This document shows, piece by piece, positions 54,096-63,579 of a stretch of 64,000 bases of DNA. The translations under genes were made by a program, and so were the position numbers. A model generated the notes under the pieces. The model was not told where the DNA came from and ran no database searches. It worked only from the letters and a program-made list of their open reading frames with translations. Every line of letters starts with the position of its first letter. Position 1 is the stretch's first letter. This stretch comes from Edaphochlamys debaryana (Eukaryota; Chlorophyta; Chlorophyceae; Chlamydomonadales): assembly GCA_016858145.1 (NCBI GenBank), contig JAEHOE010000021.1:1054001-1118000 (forward strand). The letters run 5' to 3'.

Positions 54096-57000
54096 ATGTA
54101 CCAGCTGCTCCTGCGTAACCATGACATGTTCGCCTTGACCAAGAGCGACCTGGGCCGAACGATGTGGGTGACCTGCAAGGTGGACACAGGGGACAGCACG
54201 CCTGTGTACACGCCACCGTACCGCATGTCCAAGGCGGAGCTGGCAGTGGTGGATGCTGAGATGGACAAACTATTAAAGGACGGGCTGATTGAGCCAAGCC
54301 ACAGCCCGTGGGGGTCGCCCGTGATGGTCATTCCCAAGAAGGCTGAGGCCGGCCCCGGCACAGCCAACCCCGATAGCCCACTGGTGATCGAGTACCGAGT
54401 CGTAACCGACCTGAGGGCCGTTAACCAGGTGGTACGGCCAGAGTGGTACCCGATGGGCCACATCCAAGATCTGCTGGACAGCACGGCACCTGTGGGCGGG
54501 GGCACCAAGTTCTACTCGTCAATCGACCTGAAGTCAGGCTTCTGGCAGGTGCCAATGCATGATGAGGAATCCAAGGACAAGCTGACGCTGGTCACGCCCC
54601 ATGCTTCATACCGACCCACGGTCATGCCCATGGGGTACCGCTCAAGCCCCAGTGTGTTTGTACGACTTATGCGGTTGGTTCTAGGCCCCGTCCTGCCCGG
54701 CACAGCTTACCTCCAACGAGAGCAGGGCGAGACGGGCTATGCCCAGATGGAGCCCTGTGTTGCAAACTTCATTGACGACGTTTTAACTCACACCGCTGAG
54801 TGGGGCAAGCATCTGGAGGCGCAGGAGTTGGTGTTCGACCTGCTGCGCCTGGCGAACTTGAAGGTGGCCATCAAGAAGTGCAAGTTCGGCCAGCGGCGCA
54901 TCGTGTTCCTGGGGCACCTGCTGGATGGGGAAAAGGGAACCGTGAGCCCAGATCCCCGCAACCTGGCCAACATTGAGCGACTGCCCGCTCCCTGCTCGGT
55001 CAAGGAGCTGCGCAGCTGGATCTCTACGATTGCGTACTACAAGAACTCCATCCTGAATTTCAGTCTCAAGGCGAAATCGCTCTACAACCTGCTACGAAAG
55101 GACGCACCGTGGCGGTGGGGCGAGGAGGAGCACGAGGCCTGGGCGAAGCTCCGTCAGGCGCTCCTGTGCGAGCCGGTCTTGGCGGCACCTGACTTCACAC
55201 GGGCCTTCATCATTGCGACGGATTGGAGCCGCCACGCGGTGGCCGCCATCCTGAGTCAAGTGGGGGTGGACGGAAGGGAGCGGGTGGTTCAGTATGCCAG
55301 CAAGAAAATGTCCGGCAGCCAATTGAATTGGTCTGCGGCGGACGGCGAATGTTATGCCGCCGTGTTCGGGGTGACGTATTTCAGGCCCTATGTCTGGGGC
55401 ACGCGTTTCACTCTGCTAACCGACAGCATGGCGGTGCGCTACCTCATGACTGCGAAGACCTCAAGCCTGCAGGGCAAACTAGCCCGCATGGCGCTCAAGC
55501 TAATGTCGTATGACATTGACATTCAGCACCGCCCCGGCGAAAGGCACGGCAATGTTGATGGGCTGAGCCGCCTGGCCCACCTGGCTAGCAGCAGCGACGA
55601 TGACGAGCCCGCGACGTCGGGGTGTGGTCAGGAGGTGGCGCAGGCTCCGCGTGAGTTGTCGCTGACGGACCTGCGTGAGCAATGGCCAAAGGGGTTGGCA
55701 GAGTCAACAGCGGAGGAGCAGGATGCGACATCTGCGCTCTGCTACCTGAGCCAACAGGCGCCAAAGAGGAAGCCCACGGGCCTTCCCCCGCCTCAATCCT
55801 GGCGACTCACCCTGGGTGTGGCTCAGCGGATTGGGCAGCCACCAGAGCGCGGGCCGCTGCATGCAGGCCAGAAAGGAGGACGGTCGGCTCAGCGAGTGGA
55901 GGGGCCGGAGATCTACATGGCGGACGGCACACCTGAGACAAGCCGGTCGACCCGAGCGACCCTGATGGCCCGGTCACCCCCGGCCCTCAGCTTCGAGTAC
56001 CTGCAACAGAGACGGCGTGGATTGCGAGCGTTGTGGGAACGCTTCCAGGAGGAGGAACGATTGGTGGCGTCCCTTGAGCGTGACCACGCACGAACCGAGA
56101 ACGCTGTGTGGAGGGAATTCGACACATGGCAGCGTGAGAGTGGCATGACCCGGGACTGGGAAGACAGGCACTTGCACCTCCCCGCAAGGGCGCCGATGGT
56201 CCCGTGGATTCCACCCACGGCAAGCCCAAGGCGCCCGCTGGTGGACGCAGTGCCTGAGGTGAACAACGGGTTGCCCACAGCCACCCCGGATCTGGCACAC
56301 ACCTCGCAGCCTGAGCAGGACGGTGTGGTGCCAACGGGCGAGGGTTGGGGCGAGAACACGGTTAACACCAATAAGGATCAGGTGGTTCCTGTGGATAAGG
56401 CCGGTGAGACGGAAGGGCAGGCTGAGCAGGAGGCGGCCGCGGAGGTATATGTGGCCACAACTGTCCGGGCAGTGGAGGCTACAAAGCCCACTGCCTGGAG
56501 GTATCCCGCCCTGCCTAAGCCTCAGCCTTGGCGGCGTACCTGGGGCACGGTGCCGAGAGGGAACCAGGCCCAAGCCTTGGAGCGCGTCTCCATGAGCCTC
56601 GAGGTTGCTCTCCTGAACACGGCGGAGGGGCAGGAACGAGACTCAGCAAGGCCTGAGATCTATATGGCCGACGATCGGCCTGGCAGCAATGCCGAGTTAG
56701 TGCGCCCAGCCCAAGGCCGGCAGAGGCCTACCGGCGTGGGGGCGGGTGGTATCAGTGCAAACCAGCTCCGGGCCAATCAGGTCCTGGGGCAGCGGAGGGC
56801 GAGGGAGGAGACGGCTCAAGCCGCAGCCAGCAGGCCCGAGGACCTGGCGCTGGATGAGCGCGAGCGTGCAAGTGGCATGCACCGAGAGATGGGTGTGGTG
56901 GTGGGCAACACCAGCATCCACTCACACCGCTTCCCGCGGGTGCCCTGGGTACCGGCGCCAGCCGCGCCGGGCCGCCCACCGTTAGAGGATGAAATGGGCA

Positions 57001-59492
57001 CGCAGCGGTCTGCACAGCCCCAGCGACCGCCTCTGCGTCAGCTCACCCTGCAAGTGACGGCTGGAGGCCGGCCGCTGCGGTCCACCGCACCGCGAGAGGA
57101 AGAAGGTGGGGCGCATGATGAGGAGGAGGGCGAGGATGGCACACAGCCGCCATCAGAGGATGAGCAGCCACCTGCTGTGCTGGTTCGCGGTCTTGGAACG
57201 GAAAGGCAGCCGACGCCGCCCACGTTGGTCAGCTCTGAGGAGGAGGTGGAGCCCGAGCGGAAGCGAGTCAGGAGGCAGCGCAAGCCCAGCACCAAGCTGG
57301 CGGATTACGTCGACCCACTACAGACAAGATCCCAACACACTGCGGCGGCTGCCAATTGGAACCCCGCCATTCGCTGCGAAGTGTGCGACCAAGGCATGCC
57401 GGACGACAACCTGCTGATGTGCGAGTACCCGGGTTGCACCCGTGCCTTCCACACCACCTGCTTGAACCCGCCCCTGCCTGGCGTACCGGCTGGAATGTGG
57501 GTTTGTGCTGGGCCGCACCCAGCACCCGTGGCAGGACGGAATGTGCCCGCGGTCGCTCACCCAGAGCCAGAGGTGGTGGAGATTGACCAGGATGAGGAGG
57601 AGCAGGCGGGAGACCAAGGCATGAGAGAAACGATGGAAGGAGGCGAGGAGGAGGAGGGCGAGTGGGAACCTGAGGAAGGCGAGGAGGGGGCCAGCAACCC
57701 GTCAACCGAAATGGGGGCGGACAGTGAGGGGCAGGAGGAGATGCCACCAACAGATGGGGCTGGACCCTCACGGACCAAGCACACAGTCGCAGACCGCTCG
57801 CCCTGGGAGGACTCTGTGTTGATCCAATACTTGCGCACCCGCAAGTGGTGCTTCCCTGCGGGAACGTCAGCAGACACCATTGTCAGGGAAACAAGGCGCA
57901 TTGCGCGGCGAGCGGAGAACTATGCGTGGCAAGATGGCACGCTATACAAGGTCAAGCGGCAGGACCGGCACCGCCCGGACCGTCAAGGGTGGCGGGTGCC
58001 AAAACCGGAGGAATGCAAAGCGCTAGTACGCGAGGCGCATGAGCAGGGGCACCAAGGAGAAGAGAAGACTCACAGTATCCTCAAGGAGCGCTTCTGGTGG
58101 CCAGGTATGGGCAAGGCGGTGGAGGCCTGCCTGAGGGAGTGCAAGGAGTGTGCCAGCAATCAGAACAAGCTGCTGCGTCACCCTCGATTACGGCCGCTGC
58201 CGGTGGTTCCCATTATGGACACGGTGAACCTGGACCTGTTCGGACCCGTGACCCGGACCCCGCGCGGACACACCATGTGCCTGGTGATGGTGGACAACTT
58301 CAGCTCCTGGCCAGAGGTGGTGCCCATGAAGTCCAAGAAGGCGGGAGAGGTGTGGCGAGCTTTCTGGCAGAACTGGATCTGCTGGTTTGGGGTACCAAGG
58401 GTGGTCATCACCGACCGGGGAACAGAGTTTACAGGCAAGGACTTTGCCGGCGAGCTCAAGACCAGCAAAATCAAGCACTATGTGACCGCTGGGTACAACC
58501 CGCGTGGGAACGGAAAGGCGGAGCGCATGGTTGGGACCCTGCTGGAGTCGATCCGCAAGCTGATCGACAATGAGACGGACTGGGACCTCAAGTGCTACAA
58601 TGCCGTATACGCTTACCGAACGGCAGCACACTCCACCACACGGGTTAGCCCCGCCCTGTGCCTTTACAGCCGGGAACTCACCTTGTCCCTGGAGCGGCAG
58701 CCTGTATTGGACACTGAACCGGTGGAGGTGGAGCCCGAGCAGATTGAGGCCGAGTGGACCACCGAGCATTACGAGCTCCTCCAAGGGCGGCGCCAACGGC
58801 TCGAGGCCATCGCCCTGGATGTGGAAAAGAGGCATGTGGAGTCCAAAGAGAAGGCCAAGCGGGATTACCAGAAGAAGCGGCATCAGTCCAAGCCGCGCAA
58901 GCCAAGAACTAACGCGAGGGATAAGCCCGGAGAAACCCAAGCGCCACAGGCTGAGGGTACCCGCCCGCCGGGGCTGGCCGACCCGGGTAACCCGTTGGGA
59001 GCCGGGGTAGTGGCTGCTGCGCGGCAGCCTTCGGTGCAGCTTACGTGTGGCGCCCCGAACACCACCACGGCTGAGGGTGCCGCCATGAGCACACCCAGGA
59101 AAGGAATGGAGCCCGCAGCCCGCGTGGGGCAGATGAGCCTCAGCGCACCTGCTGCGCCCGCCAAGGGGGCTGATGCCGGGCCTGCAGGGGTCTCGGCAGC
59201 AGGCCAGCGCACGGTGCCGGTAGCCACGCCTGTGGCAGGAGAGCAGGGGGAGGCACACAACGTGAGGGCCGCACGGCCAGGCGAGCTAAAGGGGTTGCCC
59301 AACATCCCGGAAGATGCCCTGGTGTGGCGGCTCAAAAGGCGAGATAGCAAGTTGGCCAGGGACCGTGAAGGGCCCTACCTGTTCCAGTGGTACCGAGCCC
59401 CCGACGGGTCCCACGCAATCGTGAAGGACGCCCGCGGAGTGCTCTTTCCGATCCCTACGCACCTGCTGGATGTACCAAAGTCCTCGTTGTAA
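54096..59492 (+). CDS. Retrotransposon Pol: RT, RNase H, PHD-like finger, integrase
   Basis: 1798 residues from the first ATG; the frame is open from 53983. RT spans about 20-260: VVTDLRAVNQ, SSIDLKSGFWQV, and the catalytic box FIDDV (about 225). RNase H is at about 365-495, with IATDWSR, LLTDSMAV and HRPGERHGNVDGLSR. A long low-complexity spacer (500-1090) follows, then a PHD-like zinc finger (about 1092-1130: CEVC, MCEYPGC, FHTTC, MWVC). The integrase has HEQGH and CKEC as its HHCC zinc site (about 1314-1352), and the DDE core in DLFGP (1379), TDRGTEF (1439) and NGKAERM (1472). A GPY/F-like module (EGPYLFQWY, about 1758) and PIPTHLLDV close the protein. No chromodomain was seen. RT-RH-INT order places it in Ty3/gypsy. 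The catalytic residues appear intact. Confidence 0.92.
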   Translation: MYQLLLRNHDMFALTKSDLGRTMWVTCKVDTGDSTPVYTPPYRMSKAELAVVDAEMDKLLKDGLIEPSHSPWGSPVMVIPKKAEAGPGTANPDSPLVIEYRVVTDLRAVNQVVRPEWYPMGHIQDLLDSTAPVGGGTKFYSSIDLKSGFWQVPMHDEESKDKLTLVTPHASYRPTVMPMGYRSSPSVFVRLMRLVLGPVLPGTAYLQREQGETGYAQMEPCVANFIDDVLTHTAEWGKHLEAQELVFDLLRLANLKVAIKKCKFGQRRIVFLGHLLDGEKGTVSPDPRNLANIERLPAPCSVKELRSWISTIAYYKNSILNFSLKAKSLYNLLRKDAPWRWGEEEHEAWAKLRQALLCEPVLAAPDFTRAFIIATDWSRHAVAAILSQVGVDGRERVVQYASKKMSGSQLNWSAADGECYAAVFGVTYFRPYVWGTRFTLLTDSMAVRYLMTAKTSSLQGKLARMALKLMSYDIDIQHRPGERHGNVDGLSRLAHLASSSDDDEPATSGCGQEVAQAPRELSLTDLREQWPKGLAESTAEEQDATSALCYLSQQAPKRKPTGLPPPQSWRLTLGVAQRIGQPPERGPLHAGQKGGRSAQRVEGPEIYMADGTPETSRSTRATLMARSPPALSFEYLQQRRRGLRALWERFQEEERLVASLERDHARTENAVWREFDTWQRESGMTRDWEDRHLHLPARAPMVPWIPPTASPRRPLVDAVPEVNNGLPTATPDLAHTSQPEQDGVVPTGEGWGENTVNTNKDQVVPVDKAGETEGQAEQEAAAEVYVATTVRAVEATKPTAWRYPALPKPQPWRRTWGTVPRGNQAQALERVSMSLEVALLNTAEGQERDSARPEIYMADDRPGSNAELVRPAQGRQRPTGVGAGGISANQLRANQVLGQRRAREETAQAAASRPEDLALDERERASGMHREMGVVVGNTSIHSHRFPRVPWVPAPAAPGRPPLEDEMGTQRSAQPQRPPLRQLTLQVTAGGRPLRSTAPREEEGGAHDEEEGEDGTQPPSEDEQPPAVLVRGLGTERQPTPPTLVSSEEEVEPERKRVRRQRKPSTKLADYVDPLQTRSQHTAAAANWNPAIRCEVCDQGMPDDNLLMCEYPGCTRAFHTTCLNPPLPGVPAGMWVCAGPHPAPVAGRNVPAVAHPEPEVVEIDQDEEEQAGDQGMRETMEGGEEEEGEWEPEEGEEGASNPSTEMGADSEGQEEMPPTDGAGPSRTKHTVADRSPWEDSVLIQYLRTRKWCFPAGTSADTIVRETRRIARRAENYAWQDGTLYKVKRQDRHRPDRQGWRVPKPEECKALVREAHEQGHQGEEKTHSILKERFWWPGMGKAVEACLRECKECASNQNKLLRHPRLRPLPVVPIMDTVNLDLFGPVTRTPRGHTMCLVMVDNFSSWPEVVPMKSKKAGEVWRAFWQNWICWFGVPRVVITDRGTEFTGKDFAGELKTSKIKHYVTAGYNPRGNGKAERMVGTLLESIRKLIDNETDWDLKCYNAVYAYRTAAHSTTRVSPALCLYSRELTLSLERQPVLDTEPVEVEPEQIEAEWTTEHYELLQGRRQRLEAIALDVEKRHVESKEKAKRDYQKKRHQSKPRKPRTNARDKPGETQAPQAEGTRPPGLADPGNPLGAGVVAAARQPSVQLTCGAPNTTTAEGAAMSTPRKGMEPAARVGQMSLSAPAAPAKGADAGPAGVSAAGQRTVPVATPVAGEQGEAHNVRAARPGELKGLPNIPEDALVWRLKRRDSKLARDREGPYLFQWYRAPDGSHAIVKDARGVLFPIPTHLLDVPKSSL

Positions 59493-60444
59493 GCCAAGCA
59501 AGGGCGGAAGACGGCTTCCCTGCAATGGTGACGTGATGGGCGGTCAGGCACACGCGAAGGCGCATCAAAGCAGTCAAACAAAAGAAAGGCATGCCAGCTG
59601 GGCTATCACGGGGCCAACAGGCGGCAGAAGAGAGCTCAGCGACGACCCTCGCACCTGAAGCGAGAATGGGCGCGCCAGGCCAGCCGACCACGTCAAAGCC
59701 ATCAGACTACGACTGTGAGGAAAGCTAGCTGCTCGCGACTGGAGAGGAGGCGGCCGCGCGGCCCAAGCAATGCCCAAGTGAACCTCGCGGCCTGAGGGCT
59801 GCAACGCAATCAGAGGCTGAGCGTGTAAACCAACGATAAGCAGTCAGTCGGTGGAGCAGCAGTCATCAGCAGGCCTGTGCAGCGCAAGGGCGCAGGAGGA
59901 CTCAGGCGCGCGTTCAGACCGCAGGCGGAGCCGTTGCGTTCGTATACCAGGCGACTGCCAACACCGAACGCGAACCGGGAGAAGAGACTCACCCTCGCTA
60001 CGTGATAAGACCGGCGGGGCGCCGAGCGGTGGCTCCACGCGGAGTTTCTGCGGTCTTAGGAACCGTTAACGGAAAGCGGCCAAGACCGCGCGGGTCAAAT
60101 GAAGGATTGAGGTGCCCAGTTATCAGCGTCCTGTATCCAGCGCTGGGCAGAGAGCCGGAAACGGGGGCCAGCAGGACAAAAGCAACTGTCGAGTCGCGGC
60201 ACGCCTCGCCAGTCGCCCCTTTGACCAGCCCACGCTGGGGGGTTCTCAACGGCATCCTCTTCCAACAAGTGACCATTTGAACAGTGCAAGGGTCTCAGGC
60301 GCTCTACGAACGCGAAAGAGCCGAAGGGGGCGGCCGGCTGCATTGGTATAAAAGCAGGGCAAGACGGCCAGGCTGGGCCAAATCTGGTCAAACACCCGCC
60401 CCCATCCACCTTATTTTCTGCCACTTTTCGCCACCAACGCAACC
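59493..60444. other. Region between pol and the following gene, with its promoter
   Basis: It follows the pol stop and leads to the TATA box at 60347. A TGTAA occurs near 59825 on the plus strand and could end the pol transcript. No polypurine tract, further LTR sequence or coding homology was recognised. Confidence 0.5.
60347..60353 (+). promoter_or_regulatory. TATA box of the gene 60445-61797
   Basis: TATAAAA preceded by GC-rich sequence, 92-98 bp upstream of the ATG at 60445. This is the best canonical TATA box in the window and implies the gene has its own promoter. Confidence 0.6.
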
Positions 60445-61797
60445 ATGCTCTCTCGCGCCACGCTGCTCCAGAGCACGCGCAAGGGCCGGCGTCTCCCCGC
60501 TCGTCCCGTCGTGGCCGGCACCCGCACTGGCAGCGCTAAGCTGCGCCACGACCTGCTGCTCAACAGGACCTACAACCAGGGCCTGCTGAACATTTGGCAA
60601 ACGGCTCGTGATGACCTGCTGGCTGGCGACAATGACCGCTCTGACCAGCCAGTCTATGGACCCAAGGGCCGGATGGCCACCTACGTTGTGAGTTTTGCAA
60701 AAGTCACTGATTCACGCCACCACACCGTCCGCGTGACCACTCGACTGCTACCAAGTCGGGACATGTCGACCGACAACCACGGACTTCTAACCCAAACCAC
60801 TTCGCATGTGTAGGACGAGCTTTGGACGAACTACCAGAATGTTCTGACGGAGGCGTACGCCCTGATTGATCGGGTGCGAGGCGCCGAGCAGCTGAACGAC
60901 GAGCTGCGAGGCAAGCGCACCCAGCTCCAGAACTCCCTGGAGCGTTATCGTTCGCAGCTGAGGATTCTGGGTGAGGACAACAAGCAGTACGCCGTGTACC
61001 AGAGCACCCTCTTCTCCATGCTCGCCGACCAGGGCGCCAAAATCGAGAAGCTGAAGTTGGAACTGGCCGACAGCAAGGCGGAGCTGGTCAACAGCAAGCG
61101 CGGGCTGATATGGGTCGAGACCGAGCGCAACATCCTCACCGTGCTGCTTGGCGTGCAGGTGACCGCTAACCTGATGAACCTGATGCCCGACGCCAGCCAC
61201 GAGTGCCTGCGAGAGTACGCCAAGCTCTATGTCGGCATGCCTTCTCGCATGGCGCTGGGCGATACCAACGGTGGCTCGTACTGCCACCCCGAGGCCACCT
61301 ACCGTATCGACAATGCAATTTTCCGCCTGAACGCCACCCTGATCAAGTCGGGCGGCGTGCGGACGGCCCTCATTACCAACGCCTTGACGGAGTTTCCCCC
61401 GACCGCCGGCTCCATTCCCGAGACTGTGACCGGCGAGATGCGGCTGGCCCCCAACCCGATTAACCCCGATCCCATGTGCGTGACCGCCATCGAGAAGGGC
61501 ATTGAGCTGGTCGTCACCTACCAGCAGAAGTACCTGGCGCTGCACTCCGGCCAGGGCGTCGGCTTCCCCCACCGCCACCCTCCTCCCTCCCCCTTCACCC
61601 CCGAGAACCAGCCCAGCGGCTCCAACCCCGGCGGCTCCAACTCCGGCGGCTCCGATGGCCCCACCGACCCCCGGCCGCACAAGAAGCGCAGCAAGGAGTG
61701 CCAGGCGGCCGCGGCCTCCGCCGCTGCCGCCGCTGCCGCCGTGGCCGCCTTCATGGTGGAGGACAGCAGCGAGCCCGAGAGCATGGCGGCCGAGTAA
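60445..61797 (+). CDS. Unrecognised coiled-coil protein, gene between pol and the right LTR
   Basis: Two exons, 60445-60687 and 60814-61797, with a 126-bp GT-AG intron (GTGAGT donor, GTGTAG acceptor); 408 residues. The N-terminus is basic (STRKGRRLPARP). Residues about 82-180 are strongly helical with heptad-like spacing (RGAEQLNDELRGKRTQLQNS, then KIEKLKLELADSKAELVNSK), so a coiled coil is likely. A mixed region follows (YAKLYVGMPSRMALGD; ITNALTEFPPTAGSIPETV), and the C-terminus is Pro/Gly/Ser-rich, then a KKR cluster that could be a nuclear signal, and an Ala run. No signal peptide, membrane span or known family was recognised. It has its own TATA box and an intron, unusual for a gene inside an LTR element, so it is either cargo/third ORF of the element or a host gene beside a solo LTR. 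Coding status is well supported, function unknown. Confidence 0.65.
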
Positions 61798-61869
61798 AGT
61801 GAGAGTGGCGGATTGTGACAACGAACCGTGGCCAAACCTAGGCGGGGACACCTAGGGGACGCGGGGTAT

Positions 61870-61881
61870 AGCCAGAGCAGC
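61870..61881. repeat. 12-bp direct repeat, left flank of the right LTR
   Basis: AGCCAGAGCAGC ends one base before the LTR start (TGTAG at 61882). The identical 12 bp follow the LTR end at 63149-63160. Confidence 0.8.
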
Positions 61882-62363
61882 TGTAGTGCGGCTGCATGCG
61901 GGCCACGCCCTTCGGGTTGTCACACGTTTACGGATCGCAAGGGATTTGGTGTGTTCATGCCAGGCCGTGTGCGGTTAAGGCCTGTGAGGGGTAACGAAGC
62001 AAGTAGCTTCGTGTTTTATTACTTAGGACTTGAGGGCACGGGGTTGCACGTCTCGACACCAAGCGGGCGGAAGAAAGTCCGTAATCGCCGCACGTACCAT
62101 CCATCTTCCACGCGGGGAGCATGCAATTGGGAACGAGCAGCATAAGGAGTACGGCGCGTTGACTGGCGCTTTATTCGTTGACTAGGGCGCGTTGACTTTG
62201 CTCCATACGTTGACCAGGTGTACATCCATGTCTGGACCGTTGAATGGTGGTCTGTTCGTGTGACATGGGGCACTTGTGCCTCGTAGACGGAGCTGGAAGC
62301 CCAAGAGGGCGCTCGTAGCTTCTGTTCGTAGATCCTTTCGTAGATTGTACGGCACTCCGGGAG

Positions 62364-62370
62364 TATTTAA
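62364..62370 (+). promoter_or_regulatory. TATA-like box of the right LTR
   Basis: TATTTAA in the same context as in the left LTR. If active it would drive transcription rightwards towards the reading frame at 63580. Confidence 0.4.
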
Positions 62371-62473
62371 GGCCGGCCTCTCTGGCTGTATGGCCATGCC
62401 CCGAACCCACGTATTGGTTGCTGGAGCAAGTGACTCGAACCGAGCCCTGAACGCTCTGTGATTCTGTCCCTTC

Positions 62474-62478
62474 TGTAA
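62474..62478 (+). terminator. TGTAA poly(A) signal in the right LTR
   Basis: TGTAA about 105 bp past the TATA-like box. It is also the first TGTAA seen downstream of the stop of the gene 60445-61797, so that gene may borrow it. Confidence 0.35.
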
Positions 62479-63148
62479 GTCTGAGTGTGTGCTCGATTGC
62501 GGCCCTGTCCCCTCGAGCCCCTCTGCGCTATTCAGCACCTAGCACGGCCCTTGGCCCCTGCACGCTGTCAGCCTGCGGTGCGACCCGTGCCCGAGCCCCC
62601 ACGGACTGAGCCTCTGGGCCCTCCGTCAAGTGGTGCTCTCCAGCCTGAGCAGCCCAGCTCAGCCCCTCCAGAGTCAGCCCGGCTCTGACCCGCTGCGTCT
62701 GCCTTTACTGTGCGCGCGAGTGGAGGCGAGCGCGTGCCTTACAGCCCGCTTCGCTTGAACTCCCCTTTGCCCTGCCCATTGCGCACGCCAAGCCGTGTCC
62801 TGTGGTCACACCTTGACCCAGCACGCAGTCTCACGGAGCGCCTGCCGTCACCCCGACGCTGTCAGTGCCTCTATCTCCCCCTCGATTCAATATCAATTAC
62901 CCGTGACGCTTCCGCAAAGCAAGACTTCCGCTGCGCAGATTCCCTGCTGCATTCGCCTGTCCGTTGATTGAGCCCCGCAACGTGACACGCACCCCACCGG
63001 CAGTGACAGAGACTGGTGCCAGTGTCCCCACACACTGAGCCCCGGGCACCTCACAACGCAGCAGAACGGTCCTAGGGCAAGCCAGCACACCATTCTGGAA
63101 CGCGCGAAAATTTTGTGTGGTTACTTGTTTGGTGGTGCTCCGCTTTCT

Positions 63149-63160
63149 AGCCAGAGCAGC
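63149..63160. repeat. 12-bp direct repeat, right flank of the right LTR
   Basis: AGCCAGAGCAGC immediately follows the LTR end; the identical sequence immediately precedes the LTR at 61870-61881. Confidence 0.8.
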
Positions 63161-63579
63161 CGCCAGCCTGCGGAAGGTGGCTTACAGATCCAACAGATCA
63201 GACTCGTTGCCCACCTGCCCCATTGCTCAGCACCTCTGCCACATAAACTAAATGCTGGCTCACATACTGGAAAGCTGGCTCCATCTGCAGGGCCGTGGCC
63301 AACCAGACCAAGCCGCTGCCACAAGTGACACGCCTGTCCGACTAGCCAACCTATGGAATCCAGAACTTCTTTCCGTGCCTCCTCCTCTGGTCAGCTCAAG
63401 ACCGGGTTCTGTATCACCTCCATTGTTGCTTGCACCCACAGTATAGGGATCTGATGCCCACGTTGCCTGAAAAGATTTGGCGCAGCAATGAGCCTTGGCT
63501 GGAACACAACACACAACACAACACAACACCGCGTGCCCTGCCTGCCCGCACCTCAGCTCAACCCTCTGCCGATTGCCAC
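63161..63579. other. Leader region before the rightmost reading frame
   Basis: Unique sequence with a short ACACAACACAAC repeat near 63508-63528 and no recognised gene. It probably contains the 5' leader of the frame starting at 63580. Confidence 0.4.

Larger units (their letters stand above)
49906..63148 (+). mobile_element. Ty3/gypsy-type LTR retrotransposon, about 13.2 kb
   Basis: Two long repeats in the same orientation (49906-51211 and 61882-63148) flank gag-protease (51318-53795) and RT-RNase H-integrase (54096-59492), in the Ty3/gypsy order with integrase last. A TGG-starting site abuts the left LTR at 51212, as primer-binding sites do. The LTRs differ by about 19 substitutions and three indels over some 1,265 aligned bases (by eye), roughly 1.5 percent, so the insertion is fairly recent. 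The usual polypurine tract directly before the right LTR is absent, the outermost flanks (GGCAG and AGCCA) are not a target-site duplication, and an unrelated-looking gene sits at 60445-61797. The right LTR may therefore be a separate solo LTR; if so the element proper is 49906 to about 59500 and lacks its own 3' LTR here. Confidence 0.75.
61882..63148 (+). repeat. Right LTR (1267 bp)
   Basis: It matches the left LTR from TGTAGTGCGG to CTCCGCTTTCT, with about 19 substitutions and lacking the three small insertions of the left copy. It carries the same TATTTAA (62364-62370) and TGTAA (62474-62478). Both flanks have the direct repeat AGCCAGAGCAGC, which is the pattern of an independent insertion rather than the 3' end of a complete element. 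Confidence 0.9.

Noticed and set aside
55682..57901. Short open frames in other registers inside pol
   Set aside because: They overlap the continuous RT-integrase frame and have no motifs.
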